A stretch of 64,000 nucleotides of DNA, taken from assembly GCA_933228895.1 (NCBI GenBank), contig OW121847.1:83617656-83681655 (forward strand), given 5' to 3'. The translations under genes and the position numbers were made by a program. A model generated the notes under the pieces. It worked only from the letters and a program-made list of their open reading frames with translations, did no database searches and was not told where the DNA came from. The DNA is from Platycnemis pennipes (Eukaryota; Arthropoda; Insecta; Odonata; Platycnemididae). Positions 1 through 11,553 of the stretch are shown piece after piece. Position 1 is the first letter of the stretch. Every line of letters begins with the position of its first letter.

Positions 1-322
1 GGGGAGGCGACCGACAGCTGAGGTCATTTGTGCCATATAGGATAGGTGGATAATTGGGTAATGGTAGGAGTTTTCAGGGAACGGAAGGGTGGAGAGAAAC
101 CCCGTGCGCGTCGGCATTAGCCTACTCTTAACGAGAGGTGCCAAGGGGACCACGGCTTAATGTCCCATCCGACTGATGGAGCACTGAACTTGAAACGCCC
201 TCCACTAGGCACTCAAGTGGGGACCGGTTTTCCAATGAAAAATCCGTCTCTGCCGGCAGTCAAACCCGGGCCCTTGGGATGGGAGGCCAGTACTCTAGCC
301 ACCACACCAACCCGATCCCCCT
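1..322 (-). repeat. tRNA-derived SINE, copy 1 (cut by the window edge)
   Basis: This is the reverse complement of the element at 54298-54624. Read on the minus strand it opens with a tRNA-like head: a box-A-like stretch around GTGGTGGCTAGAGTACTGG and a box-B-like GGGTTTGACTGCC. A body shared with the second copy follows (the AGACGGA, CACTTGAGTGCCTA and TAAGAGTAGGCTAATGCCGA blocks). The two copies are clearly homologous but diverged, as expected of an old dispersed SINE. The distal end runs into base 1, so the target duplication cannot be checked. It is not a tRNA gene, because the cloverleaf is not preserved. Confidence 0.8.
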
Positions 323-1291
323 GTTTGGTTCTTTCTGGATTCATTTCTCTATAGTGCATTGCCAAAATAAATGAACTCCCTACAAAAATAACAATCCGCT
401 AATGGAAAGATCCTCACTGTATATAATAGAAACAAGTAGAGCTGTCCCGGCCGCAATTAAATGTTTGCAAGACTTGGGTGGTGGTACGAAGCTTGATGTA
501 GGGCATTGGACCAGTCGGTAGGGCCGTAGTGAAAGTCACGATTGGAGAAAAATAACAAAAGTTCACTATCTTTGCGACCACTGCCGATACACTAAATAGA
601 CTGGCGATGAACGGATAATCCGCAGCCCAGATAATGCACATGGGGATAATTGGGAGTTTACTGTGTAGGCATTATCATTAAATGGTAGATATAAAATTAA
701 TGTTTTGATTGCGCAAATAGTGATAACCATGCTGTGTATTGTGCATCATTAGAAGTGTATTTGTGGCCTCTTGATTGTGCATTGTAATTGCATTGAATTT
801 GAATTATGGTTTGCAAATCTGATGATGCAATGATTTTACTTAAATTAAGTTATGATATTTATAGCTTAATACAATGCAGTTTTCGCAATAGAAGAAACTT
901 TCTGATCTTTGTATGAGTGAATCATAGTTCAGTTTTATCTCATTGTAGTGGAAATATGTGGAGTTTTTATTTCCCAAGTGATAGAGATAACTTCTATGTT
1001 ATCAACATCATTTTTGTACTATTATGAGCAGCTGACTGAGATTTTATATTTCTGAATATTTGTGTATATCATAGAAATATGTGTAGGGAATGAAACATCT
1101 TGAATATTGGTGTGCAAATTAATTGGGAGCGGTGTGATAGTAATCCTTTCTACAGATTGTGTTGTAAATAACATTTTGTGCAATCTGTAATGATTGGATT
1201 TCTCCATTGCCAATAAATTAATGTGCCTCATATAATTGATGCATATTTCAGTCATGTAGTGACATACAGATGGAAAACATTATTTTTGAGG
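323..1291. other. Non-coding stretch, probable intron
   Basis: I see no convincing exon here. A short minus-strand reading frame at 414-641 lies in a patch with more CpG than its surroundings, possibly the edge of an old unidentified repeat. From about 660 onward the sequence is AT-rich and CpG-poor like the rest of the large left-hand gene region. Confidence 0.4.
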
Positions 1292-2174
1292 TACCATATT
1301 TACTCGTGTAAGCCGCACCCTCGTGTATCCCACGCACCCCTATTTTCGTGTAAGCTCGTGAGGAAAAAAATTATTTCTATCAAAAAATTATTTTTTTTGT
1401 CCTTGAGTCTGCATCATTTTGTCATGACGTTATGTTATGCGTAAATTACGTGTACGTCTTTCTCATTGATTGATTGAATTACGTGTTAATATCCATACTA
1501 GGGTGATAATTGCAAATTATTTTAAAATGGTAAATGATCTAATCGAACTCTTTTACTACTCTTACGCACGGAGCGGAAAGCACGGATAGTAAGAAGGTAT
1601 AATCTCTGAGCATACGACTCTTGCCACTATGGTACAAATGCTGTCGTGTCTTTGTTATGTATCTTTAATGTGTACGCAAAAGGAAGCTATCTATTGCATG
1701 AAAATGTTGCTGCAGATGCGTGATACCGAAACAAACTCCGCTTACGAGTTTGAAAAGACAAAGACCCGCCCCCCCTTGCGGCAGCTTACAGGATACAATG
1801 TAGATTTAAATACATATCAGTGGTACAATGTGTTGTCCTACATACGATCTATACGCGATAAATCTATTGCTTTGTCAAGTGGTGTTTCTGATCTAGCATT
1901 TCTTCAAGTACCTTTGTCAAACGCCGATTTTTATTACTAATTACTTCGAATTTCAGAATACTTTACAATGTTCGATTTACTACTAGACCATACTTACCAA
2001 TTAACGTCGATATGCTCACAAAATGCGAAACTTAGGAGAAAAAAACAGGAATTTGAGGGAAAATGGTGTGCGGCTTACTCTAAAATCTGGAGGATTCGTG
2101 TAAGCCGTGCACCCCCATTTTTTCACCGGCGTTTCGGGAAAAAAGGTGCGCGGCTTACACGAGAAAATACGGTA
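1292..2174. mobile_element. Non-autonomous TIR DNA transposon, about 0.88 kb
   Basis: The left end reads TACCATATTTACTCGTGTAA and the right end, reverse complemented, TACCGTATTTTCTCGTGTAA, a clear terminal inverted repeat. Both ends continue into AAGCCGC/GCACC motifs repeated subterminally, for example near 1350, 2100 and 2145, and the right end can fold on itself. The interior has a 103-codon frame (1629-1940) with no transposase motif I recognise. The terminal TA is consistent with a TA target but does not fix the superfamily. It lies in the probable intron of the left-hand gene. Confidence 0.7.
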
Positions 2175-2733
2175 AATGATAGTATCCCTATTGAATACTC
2201 TGTCTGTTTGTATGGAAAGAGTGAAAACATTTTCACTTATCATGAGTATGTGGTGTTGTTTTATAGCTTTATTTCCTTTAGTGGTACAAAGGGATGTTCT
2301 TATGAGGAATTTTTCTTGAGTTATTTCATTTTTTTTAAAGGAACACTCTCTGTACGGTGCCTTAGACTTTTATAGGGTGAATTTCAACGAAAATGAACTT
2401 CATAAAAATCCAGGTTTGCAATCCAATCCAACTCTGGAGATGATTTGTTTACATACTTATCATATCTTATTATTTGGCATAATTAAAGCTGATTACCCAT
2501 TACTTTTAGAGAAAAGAGCATAAAAAGTGATTTATAGTGAAAAGTGAATCATAGCTGTTCATAAGTGATTTTTAGTTTTATGCATAAAATGAGATTTGGG
2601 TGAACTGTGGTGATAGGGTAACATAAGTAAATGATATAGGGTTACTACATTCTGAAGGAGATGAACAAAGTAACAGAATTAGTCCCTTGAATTTCATCGT
2701 ATGCAGCAGGTAAATAGTTTGTTTGCCTATAAT

Positions 2734-3051
2734 TTATCGCTTTTACTACCAGCCCCTTTAAGGTAGACTGTGTGAAAACTGCCAAGCCCATTTCCGTGAA
2801 TATTGTAAGATTATGAATTTTAGGTATATTTGAGGCTCTTAATTTTAATATAAAAATAATGTATTTTTCTCAATGTTGGTGATATATTTTAATTTTAATG
2901 AGGATGAAAAAATCATTCTTGCTGTCTTTGATTTAAGGGAAATATAGTATTACAAATATGTAATGTAGGTGGGCCGATATATCAGCCCTTGGCAGTTTTC
3001 ACAAAACCATAGAGGGCCAATGTGTCATCCCACTGGCAGTAAAAGGGTTAA
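2734..3051. mobile_element. piggyBac-type MITE, copy A
   Basis: The right end is ACTGGCAGTAAAAGGGTTAA, which reverse complements to TTAACCCTTTTACTGCCAGT, with a TTAA at the boundary. The left end is a decayed version (TTATCGCTTTTACTACCAGC). Internal blocks such as AGGTAGACTGTGTGAAAACTGCCAA recur in copy B (22945-23227) in opposite orientation. TTAA boundaries and CCC-starting termini are the signature of the piggyBac superfamily. It has no coding capacity. Confidence 0.75.
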
Positions 3052-3182
3052 GATAATCCTTCACTAATTGACTCTCATTTGAGGATTGTTGAACTGCAGG
3101 CAAGCCAATAATTTTTTTGTTGAGTTACTTGGTAGTTAGCCTCTTCATACCTGAATTGTGCTAAAAATACACCGACATTTTT

Positions 3183-3470
3183 GCAGTTTATACCACGACA
3201 GTGTATCTTACTTTATCTATCTAGTCGGTGGAAAACTAAGATGCTTTTTTTATGGTACTCCAAATCCCAAATGCCGGCATAGTTGCAACTTGTACTGTGA
3301 TGGCAAATCGTAACCGAATCTCTCTAGTCCATCGAAAACTAAGACACATTCTTTATGTTACTGCAATCCAATTGAAGTTGAAGATTTTGCTTGTGCATGT
3401 AAGACATACCCTCTTTTTTGGAAGTCTGGAAAGGGAAAAATCTCAGATTGGTGCAAATATGTATATCACT
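3183..3470. repeat. Minisatellite block 1 plus subterminal TE motif
   Basis: Two units starting at 3221 (CTAGTCGGTGGAAAACTAAG) and 3324 (CTAGTCCATCGAAAACTAAG) repeat with a period of about 103 bp. Each contains a GTTGCAACTTGTACTGTGATGG-type segment. The array runs into a motif with ATGTAAGAC and CCCTCTTTTTTGGAAGTC, seen again near 3800 and 4310. The same unit forms block 2, so both blocks and the motifs are probably parts of one decayed DNA transposon with internal tandem repeats. Not coding. Confidence 0.65.
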
Positions 3471-3780
3471 AGAGACTATCACTGCTACATGTTTTAAATT
3501 TTATCACATACAAAGCTTTAAAACTCAGTCACCATTTTTATTGGTTTTCATTCATACGGGTCATAGCATACTCCTCTTGTTTTCTTTTCATGAGCACATT
3601 ATGTAAATTTATTTTATGCAAAGACTGATGGAGTATGTCACTCGTGCTAAATGAGGCATGAATGTTTAGTGTTGTTATTAAACATATTATTAAACATTCT
3701 AAACATTAATGTTTAGAATTAAAGATGTACCATCAGTCTTAAAAGTGTATCACTCTGTATGCACTTAATTTTATTGGACG

Positions 3781-4360
3781 TACCATATTTGCATGAATGT
3801 AGGACACTTCTAAGATGACCTTCCTTTTTTGGAACTCGGCAAGAGAGAAAAATTTTGCAGCTTCACTTTGTTAATAGCTTGAATATGAACTGAAAGTGTT
3901 CGATTGTTGTCCAGTATTGACCTGAACTTGCATCACTATACATGTTCACAAGTACAAATCAGATGTGTCGTTGATTGTAGTAGATTGCTATGCGTAAATG
4001 CACCTCTCATAACTGAATTTATCTCTCTAATCGGTTGGAAACTAAGATGTGTTCGTAATGTTGCTCCAAACCCAATGTTGTATGCCGACGTTGTTGCAGT
4101 TTATACTGCGATGGCGTATTATAACTGAGTCTCTCTAGTTGGTGGAAAACTAATATGCATTCGTTATGTAACTCCAAATCCAATGAACCGACATGGTTGC
4201 AACTTATACTGTGATGGTGGATTGTAACTGGCACTCTCTAATTGGTTGAAATCTCTCGATCAATCTCTAGATTGGTGGAAATATAACCCTGTAGAAGTCT
4301 AGGATTTTGCCTCTTATTGTAAGAGGAACCCACTTTTTTTGGAAGCCAGGAAGGTAAAAA
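3781..4360. repeat. Minisatellite block 2 within a decayed DNA transposon
   Basis: It starts with TACCATATTTGCATGAATGT, which resembles the TACCATATTT terminus of the element at 1292. Units start at 4027, 4135 and 4238, spacings of 108 and 103 bp, each beginning CTARTYGGTKGAAA and homologous to block 1. The block ends with GGATTTTGCCTCTTATTGTAAGAGG and an oligo-T/GGAAGCC motif, the counterpart of the motif after block 1. Short frames here are translations of the repeat. Confidence 0.65.
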
Positions 4361-4399
4361 AAATCTTCTTATATTCATGCAAATACAGTAAGTGTGTAA

Positions 4400-7300
4400 G
4401 TGGTATTGAAGTTTAGTAATTAATGCATTTCTATGCTCAAATGTATCTTTATTGAAAATTATTCTGGTAGCTGTGATAGAATTTTCGATCAATTTTTTTA
4501 TGTGAGTAATAGGTGTGAAAGTTTTTTTTTAGTTGCATTTCAAACATGATAGTTTAAACACTGAGTGTTATCATCAAGGCGAGTACATTGGTGGAAATTG
4601 GTGAAGTCAATATAGAATTTGTTGGAATGTGAGGCAGGAAATTGGGAGGAAATTGAAGGGATTGTAGACGTACAAAACTACTAAACCAATAGACAATGAT
4701 TCATGTACAATATGGAAGGAATTCCTCATAGAAGGCACCATCCATAGTAATGAATTGTTGTAGTAATAAGTAGCGAGGTGAATTCATAGTGAAAACCTGG
4801 TCATGCCATCAAGCTCTATCATATGGCCTATTTAAGCACCAGAGTAAAACTGCTTTCTTCTTTGTTCTTGCAGATGCTTTGCGAACCCAGATGCATCTAT
4901 AACATTTGTATAGCTCTTGAAATTCTCAATTATTTGTAAAGAACTATTTACAAACTCTCCTTTACATAAAAAATATGTGCAGCAATTGTTACAAGGCAAC
5001 TTGAGCATTCATGTTCATTAAATGCATAATTTGATAGTTGGTATTTAGAAGTGAATAGTTTTCTTCTTGTATCAAGTGTTAATGGACAATGGAGAGACTC
5101 ACCTTATTGGGAGTATTAATTGATCCAGGTTATATAATTCCTCTCAAAGGAAAGAAACTACTTATGGCAGTTTACAACTGAGTTGGCATGTCATTTGTCT
5201 AACATAATTCATATTAAATGACTTATGATTTGCTTCTTATGCTGTCCATCTTAAATATTGGTGCAATTATGCAAGAGGGCTTATTTATGGGAGAAGGACT
5301 TATTGGAGGCTTTTAGGAATGTTGTGGTGTTAATGTTAAGGGGTGGATTTGTAGTATTTAATGCTAAAGAAGTAGGTGTATTTGAATTTCACATTTTACA
5401 TGCTAAGAGACTTAGTAACAAATGTGATATCATTAAATGTACATAAACTCTTTATAAATGACTGCAGAAAATGCATCAATACATCTTTTTTTTGTTATTA
5501 TTTACACTTTCATTAGTTGCCAGAATTAAGTATCAGAATATGGCTAAAAGATTCATCTATTCATTTCAGAATTGAGTTATATTTGAGTTAAATTGATTTA
5601 TGAAATTGGCTATAATTCAAGATTATTCCCCTGGCACCATTACTGGTTCTTTTAATAGTTGGCTGTTGAGATGTTTTCATGAATCTTTTCTTCAAATCAC
5701 ATAGTTGATGTACCTCAAAACTTTCGAAATAATGGTATAACCTCAACAGGCTTTGATAAGCAGAAACAGATGTGCAATCTCCACATTATCATCCATCCCA
5801 TCGCCCCGAAACTTAACAAATAATGGTACAACCTCATAAGGGGCTGAAGTTTAAAAGCTGTGTATTACCTTTCTAATTAAGTTTTAACCGAAATCTATTG
5901 CCAATTCAGTTTGAGCACTGTCTTTTGCAGCTTGTTGATGAAGCAGTACTTTTGTTTTTTAAGTTTTGATGGATTTGTTAGTGTTTTGTATTTGATAGTT
6001 TTAATCATCAAAAAACATTTGCTCGCTGGCATGCTTAGCACGAGGAGTTGTAACCAAGAGACTGCGCGTGGTATCCTTGGAAGGAATCTCCAACTTGCGT
6101 GTGGCAGGGAACCTCAGAACCATCACGAAAATCCTCCAGAGGAATCTGACATCAAAACTCCTCCTCCTCCACCTCTTCTTCTTTCTCATAACCCTCCATC
6201 ACTTCCCCCCTCCCACCTTAGGTCGAACCAAAATTCTTTGAGAAATGTTCAATATTCATTTAACAATATTGGGGGAGAGAAATGATTTTGACTTCACTTG
6301 TAATTATTACTCGTAACTCTCATCTAGAACGAATGAATAAACCTTGTTAGCTTTGATTGTACATATAAATTTAGTGCTTCTTACTTTCTTAGAACAATAA
6401 GGTACAACATGTCATAATTAATGGAAAGGTAGGTGTAATGTATGCTTTTAACTTTACGGTCAATGTGAAACACTTCCTAGCATCAACTTTTAGCTTGTCG
6501 TCTAGTATTGTTTCTTCAAGAGAGTGTGGTAGAGTTTCTTTGTGACAATTCCTATTTCAAGACAATTCATTTGTTTGTTTCAAAGAAAGCATGAAAAACT
6601 AAATGCTCTTCTGGATTAAGTAGAAGAGGTGAATTTACAACAATCCTGGATTTTGTAATATCGTTGCAGATTGCCTGTGTGCCAAATAACTGAGTGTGAC
6701 CATCTAGTTTACAAAAAAACTAACAAAATTTGCGATGTATCTTCCTCAGGCAAACTATCGTTACCTTTCCATGTTTGCTCACATCTTCTTGCTAGGATGA
6801 CAATTAGTATGTGGAGGGGACTTACTTCCTTATGTGCATGCTAAGAGATGTTCCCAGCAAATGGAGTTCTTATAGATCGAAAAGAGAACATGGTAGCTAG
6901 GCAGCAATCCTCAAAAGGTGTGGGTACTTAATTTTCACTTGGTATACATCTGGCAATGCAACACTTTCTCATGCATCACAAAAAGGCGACTTACACCTGA
7001 ATAATGCTAGGATTATGGATTATGATTATATTTAAAGAAATACAATTTAATGCATAAGTGGCTATGGACGAAAAAGTTATTTTATTACAATCATGTTTAA
7101 CTAATGCATTTTTAGATACTATTCATTCTATTTTATTTCTATCAGGTTTCCTAAGTTATTTCTATCAAACTTCCTCAGAAATAGAAGTATCACTATTATC
7201 CTCATGATTTAAGTATTTGAAGTTTGCTGCTTTAATATCTGCCCATAGAGTCCTAAGCAGTAATGGTTTTTCTCATTTGATCATGCTTTATCATGTGGCA

Positions 7301-10300
7301 TGACAGTCCTATTCGACGAAGTACACCTGTCTTGGCATCTTGAGTGTACTTTTAAACAATGCTAGTTTGTGGAGTACTTTAGTGAAATCTCTTAGATAGT
7401 GACTAGTTTCTAGTGTGAGAAGAGCCTAGGAAGTGAAGGTGAGAGAAACATTGTCTAAAGAGAAAAATATTGACAGTTACTGTAGAGATAAAATTGCTAG
7501 TGTTATAGGATATGTGCCTTCTCTGGCGCAAAATGTATTCTGTAGCTGAAGGATTGAAGAGACTGGGCTGGAACGAGGATACTGGAGAGATACTAGCAAA
7601 TGGGGTCAATGAGTGTGTGACTGGAAAAATATTTTCTATTGTGGCATTATTCAATGTAACACTATGTTGGTGACTGATGGGAGCCTTGTAATTCACCATT
7701 CTGTATGGAAAATAATAGTTAGCTATTGAGGGACTGAAGATGGGGATTACTATTCTCTCACTTAACTGCTTATTTGTTGGTAGTTATTGACATCATGATT
7801 GTTTATTTGCTTACTTTTATAAGTATAGGGAATTGTCTGCTTGAGAATTTCAGTGTAAGATATATTGCAATGCAGAGCCAATTTATATGTGATATATTTT
7901 GTAATAATAAAGTTCATTAAATATGATTGTCCAGTTGCAAAATTGTAAATTGTGGGCCTTAAATTTATTGCAGTATAGAAACATACAATTTTGTAAGGTG
8001 TAATAATGCATTTTGATAGGATTAATTCACTTTTCCATTTATTCTGTTGCCATGGGTTGTGTTGAATGCTCAAATGTCAGTCTCTTTTTTTGAATACTAA
8101 CTAGAAAGATTTAGTGTGGCAATCTTTATCCTTATAGCAAAAGAATTTGTTGATAGCTAGCTGAGAGAATATTTCATTGTGAATGAACATATAAAACTAA
8201 ACCTATTAATTTTGATAATGTTAACATTCTAATATCTACGTATGATGTGATAATGGATCAAGCATTTCTTCACCTAGTGGATTTGCTGGGTTAAACATGA
8301 AATTTTATCTTGTTAAATTATTTAGTGTTTGAAGTCCATCAAATATTCTAAATTATAATTTATCTCAATAAACCTACTTGGTTGCATGTTATAGTTTCAT
8401 TCATTGCAATTTTTGATGTCATTGTATTCTAAATAGTGCATGTATTTAATGATATGGATGCAATCATTGTAAGCAACAATTGCTTTAATGATTTTTTGTA
8501 CATTGAATTTGTCATTTCTGTTGTATTATAATTTTAGTTGTAGTAGAGTTTTTTTTATGAGGTGTGCGGATATCTAAGGTGATATTGTACCACGCCCTGA
8601 ACTATATTTTCTGTTATTATTTATTTTCACCAAACTAGGTAATACATTTAATACTGATGCAATATTTTTGGCATGTTTCCAAAAAAAAATACAATATGAG
8701 GTCTGTTTCACGAATGCAGTTTGGTATTGACATTATTGCAGTTGTCACTTTTGATAAGTCTCTCTTTATATTAAATCTTTCATATGCAGTCTTGTTTCTA
8801 TCTCAGTTCTTCCGGAGGTCCCCAGATAGTGATAACAGAGTCGCAAACTTCTCATTGGGAACTATATTTCTCTATCATAAAAATCACTATTCCCTTGCTC
8901 TTAATATAAACTTAAAGGTTCATGCATGAATGATTTAAAGTTGTAGGGGAAACATAAAAAAGAAGTATAGGGCTAGTTGTGTTGGTCATTTGGAAAGGGG
9001 TAGGGAAAAGAAGGCAAGACCCTGTAATTTGCTGACAAATTTCCTTTTATATCTATGACCCTACCTTCTCTTTTTAAAGCTGCCAAACCTAGGAGCATCA
9101 ATTTTTACTATCTCAATCATCTTGTGTAATTTTTTGTTATTCCTGTATTATCCTTTGGAGCATTAAAATGAAAAACTACGTAACTTCATATTTTAATACA
9201 GTTCTTATACTTACCCAAAATATAGGTTCAATGTAAGGCATAAGTGAATATAAAAACATTTATAATATTATATATAATTTCAGTTCTTCAGGCTGCATTT
9301 AAATAGATCAAATTGTAGTAGACGTACAGTTCTGTCAACTTTTATTTATGGAATTGTTAATTGATCCCACAACTGAATTTAGAGTTGTTATTTTCCACGC
9401 AACTTCTCTATTACCTTATTTATTTACATTTTTATTATTATCAAGTTCATTGGTATGTGTGCACATGATGATGATGTGGTACGATGTAAATATGTTGTCT
9501 TGGTACATAGGTTTGGAACATAATGATTTTTACGTTGCTTTTTAGTATATTATTTCAACACTTGATTGAAAGTCTCGTCCTTCTATACCAATAACATGTA
9601 AACCATAATATTTTTATGCTATGCTAAAAAAATCTTTTTACTAATTTTGATAGGAAATTCATTTTTGTCCCATTTATCTTATCTATCTCATGGTGCATAT
9701 TGGCCATCACTTCCATCTTTATTATTACCTTTCTGCATAAGTTAGTTTAGTCAGAATTAATTCAGTCCCCTCACCTATCATTCTATGGATTGTTGATGCA
9801 TCAGCCGAGTTCTCTTTGAATTGGGAATTCCTATTTTTGGAGAGTGTTACATATTTATTTATGTCTTTCGTAGGTGTCTTACTGCTGTTATCCACCATAC
9901 TTATTTGAAAATAAATTATTTTCTGTGGCTAAAATTTAATCATTCACTCTGATGATGGTGGAGGACTCAGTCATCAAAATGTTGTTGCCCATAAACTATA
10001 TCACCTGGTGTGAAATCTGAGAAAAAAATATTTTACCATTCTCTGGGAAAACCTTAAATCTTTTAGTATTCTCTTTGAGTTGGGCACTCTTCTATTTAAA
10101 TACTATAATGCACTTGCATGATAAATAGGATCAACTCATTAATTATCTCTGTTAATAACTCATAATCACTGTTGAATACATTCTATCTCATGGTTATTAA
10201 AGTTTGGAAGTTTTCAGTATGTAGCAAATAGTTAGGAAAGCTATTGATTTTCGGTATTTGTACTTCAATTTTTTATATCACTAAATGCTAAATTTATGCG

Positions 10301-11370
10301 AAGGTAAAAGAGACCGTTGGCTGTTAAGTCAAAGTTATTTTACATTTTGAATCAGGATTATTTATTCTAGACCATGGTAAATTATTCGTTCAATATCATA
10401 TCTTCACTTTTTTCTAATGTTGTTTTTAGCCCATTTTTTAAAGTCAGGAGCAAACCTCTATCAATTTGTAATTGAGGCATAAATGCTAACTGTGATTTTT
10501 TATCTTTATCTGCTCTGAATTCGTCAACATTTTTGGAGAGTGTTAAATATTTATTTATGTCATTCGTAGGTGTCTTACTGCTGTTATCCACCATACTTAT
10601 TTGACAACAAGTGAAAGACAGAAAGACAATGTGAGCATTGTGCAACCAGGAATTTTTTTCTCTTTTGCTAGTTTCCCCCATTTTTCTTTGACACTACTGA
10701 AATTTTGAGAGTGAAGAATGTAGAAATTTATTGAAGCATTAATTTAAAAGAAAGAAATTTTTTGGTATTGGCTACTGCCAGTACACTTCTTTGGACATGT
10801 TAATGAGTAATCCCTGGAATTACTGCGTTTGACCCCTATTCTGGAGAAATAATGGAGGTGCCATGGGCTGGATATGGATGATGTGTGTGAAAAGCAATTA
10901 AGGGACCTTCTCATCTTTCATTAAGAATGCATGCATTTGACTGTTGGATATTGCATATGTAAAACAATAACTTATCATTACATATTCTTCTTACCCTATT
11001 ATAAATATTTTTTATTGAAAATTGTATGTATAAGTGTTGATCATCATCTTAAACTGTTAAAATTTTTCCTTAATTCTTATCTGGGCCTTCTAGGCTTTCT
11101 ACACCTGTATTTAGAACATAGATGATACCCAGGGTATTGTGGCCTACCAAACATTAAGCAAGAAGATAAATAAGTATTTAGGGCCATCAGTAATGTGTCA
11201 AGTTTTTCAAGAATGCTGTCTTACCTTATTGAAAGTTTTTGATGACATTGGTTGGAAATCATGCTGCAAGAAACAATCTTCAAAGAATTCCTGTTATTTT
11301 TTTTATAAAGAAAATATTATCTTTATCTAAGTTTTCCCGTGTGGTGACTTCATCTTTTTATTCTTTTTAG
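4400..11370. other. Long AT-rich CpG-poor intronic region
   Basis: I see no supported exon in most of this stretch. The one compositionally odd patch is 6020-6230, C-rich on the + strand, with an open frame (part of 5911-6285) encoding a proline run; its possible splice sites are weak and the phases do not fit the exon at 11371, so I do not call it coding. Two diverged direct copies of a 75-bp segment lie at 9836-9913 and 10530-10606. The stretch probably belongs to introns of the gene whose exons follow. Confidence 0.5.
9836..10606 (-). repeat. Pair of direct repeats, about 75 bp each, 0.7 kb apart
   Basis: Segments 9836-9913 and 10530-10606 share a run containing GGTGTCTTACTGCTGTTATC and CACCATACTTATTTGA, with only scattered differences. 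On the minus strand both keep one open frame encoding a Ser/Lys/Thr-rich peptide with SKTPT(N/K)DINKY; in the second copy it is part of a 99-codon frame (10382-10681). Two copies with the same frame open suggest fragments of a once-coding element or gene. I do not recognise the peptide. Confidence 0.55.
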
Positions 11371-11553
11371 ATATGTGTAAGTTACCAGAAGACAGAAAGG
11401 CCAAAATTTTGGCTTTATTGCAAAAAACATCGGTTCAAAATCACGAGAGTCTGCAAGAAACCTGTGCTTTGGTGACGGATGCTATAGCATTGGATACCCA
11501 GGCTACTGATTCTAAGGAGCATCAGGATACTGCGGAAGAGCAAAATGAACAAG
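11371..11553 (+). CDS. Candidate internal exon of the Psq/zinc-ribbon gene
   Basis: A pyrimidine-rich acceptor (TTCTTTTTAG) precedes 11371, and a donor (AAG then GTACAA) follows 11553. The 183-nt exon is open in one frame, encoding about 61 residues starting (x)MCKLPEDRKAKILALLQKTS and ending in an acidic Gln/Glu-rich stretch. It enters with two bases of a split codon and leaves with one, so it is symmetric (phase 1/1). The leftover G matches the two bases needed by the Psq exon at 16178 (GGA, Gly) and the exon at 23326 (GCA, Ala). No known domain is visible. Its place in this gene is inferred from phase and order; transcripts would be needed to confirm it. The frame continues past the donor to 11636, so read-through cannot be excluded. 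Confidence 0.5.

Noticed and set aside
3660..3725. Palindromic AT-rich run around ATTAAACATTCTAAACATTAATG
   Set aside because: Simple AT-rich self-complementarity common in this DNA; nothing distinguishes it from chance.
5911..6285. 124-codon frame with a proline run as an exon
   Set aside because: The C-rich part is interesting, but splice sites are weak, the phases do not fit the next exon, and its first half reads like intron.
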